Shown here in pieces: positions 63,779-64,000 of a stretch of 64,000 nucleotides of DNA. The position numbers were made by a program, and so were the translations under genes. How positions within the stretch are numbered: the first letter of the stretch is position 1; the number at the start of each line of letters is the position of its first letter. The DNA comes from Symbiodinium natans (lineage: Eukaryota; Sar; Dinophyceae; Suessiales; Symbiodiniaceae): the NCBI GenBank assembly GCA_905221605.1, contig CAJNDS010002612.1:47501-111500 (forward strand). The letters run 5' to 3'. The notes beneath the pieces are model-generated. The model saw only the letters and a program-made list of their open reading frames with translations. It had not been told where the DNA came from and searched no databases.

Positions 63779-64000
63779 CTGGGTTGAGCTCAAGGGTTTG
63801 GGGTTTAGGGTTGAGGGTTTAGGGTTTTGGGCTTAGGGCTTATAAGGGCTTAGAGCGTAGGGCTTAGGGTTTAGGGTTTAGTCCAGGGTTTACTCAAAAA
63901 AAGACTTCCTTGACAACATTCTGAAGTGGATGCCCCAGTATGATGTGAGGACCGTCTTAATCATCCTAAACCCTAAGCCCCAAACCCTAAGCCCCAAACC

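Larger units (their letters stand above)
6270..64000. repeat. Field of interstitial telomere repeats (TTTAGGG/CCCTAAA)
   Basis: From here to the window end well over a hundred arrays of TTTAGGG or its complement occur in both orientations, from two units up to about 45, mixed with variants (TTTGGGG, TTCAGGG, TCTAGGG, TTTAGGGG, TTTATAGGG). They sit between unique islands of about 60-300 bp. No array runs off into a true chromosome end. Most islands between arrays can be read as exons, so the arrays lie largely in introns and intergenic DNA. Confidence 0.95.

Overview
The window looks like nuclear DNA of a dinoflagellate, probably a Symbiodinium/Polarella-type (Suessiales) genome. The grounds are: very large numbers of internal Arabidopsis-type telomere repeats (TTTAGGG/CCCTAAA), short exons joined by GT-AG and apparently also GC-AG and GA-AG introns, proteins pairing a ubiquitin-like N-terminus with leucine-rich repeats, and a strong excess of genes on one strand. 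No tRNA, rRNA, CRISPR or bacterial-style operon was seen.

Layout. (1) Bases 1-5.5 kb are intronless and free of telomere repeats. They hold the end of an unidentified ORF, an Arg/Ser-rich ORF, and a reverse transcriptase ORF with a GIY-YIG-like nuclease at its N-terminus; together these look like a Penelope-like retroelement carrying a frameshift. (2) 5.9-6.2 kb is a long GT microsatellite. (3) From 6.3 kb to the end the DNA alternates between degenerate telomere-repeat arrays, in both orientations and roughly every 200-600 bp, and unique islands of 60-300 bp. Most islands read as single exons with splice sites at their edges.

Gene models that could be joined with matching reading phase: a single-exon ubiquitin-like/22-residue LRR protein (8922-10058, minus); the N-terminal half of mitochondrial dihydrolipoamide succinyltransferase, DLST, split into micro-exons over 5.5 kb (14009-19580, minus); a four-exon ubiquitin-like plus BspA-type LRR gene (22519-24398, minus); part of an unidentified gene ending in a membrane segment (27871-30990, minus); a three-exon SAM-dependent methyltransferase (51658-52972, minus); a gene of Cys-containing decapeptide repeats (54775-58475, minus); and an unidentified helical protein (59019-60901, minus). 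Many further exons are given singly because their partners could not be joined by eye.

At least three families of 90-130 bp inverted-repeat (MITE-like) elements occur. One copy makes up almost the whole third intron of the LRR gene, as an introner would. The most interesting pattern is that telomere arrays behave like intron material. Minus-strand exons usually have CCCTAAA on their left and TTTAGGG on their right, so each intron starts G-rich and ends C-rich on the sense strand and could pair end to end. Several arrays are bounded by 12-20 bp direct duplications of nearby exon or splice-site sequence, which suggests insertion events.
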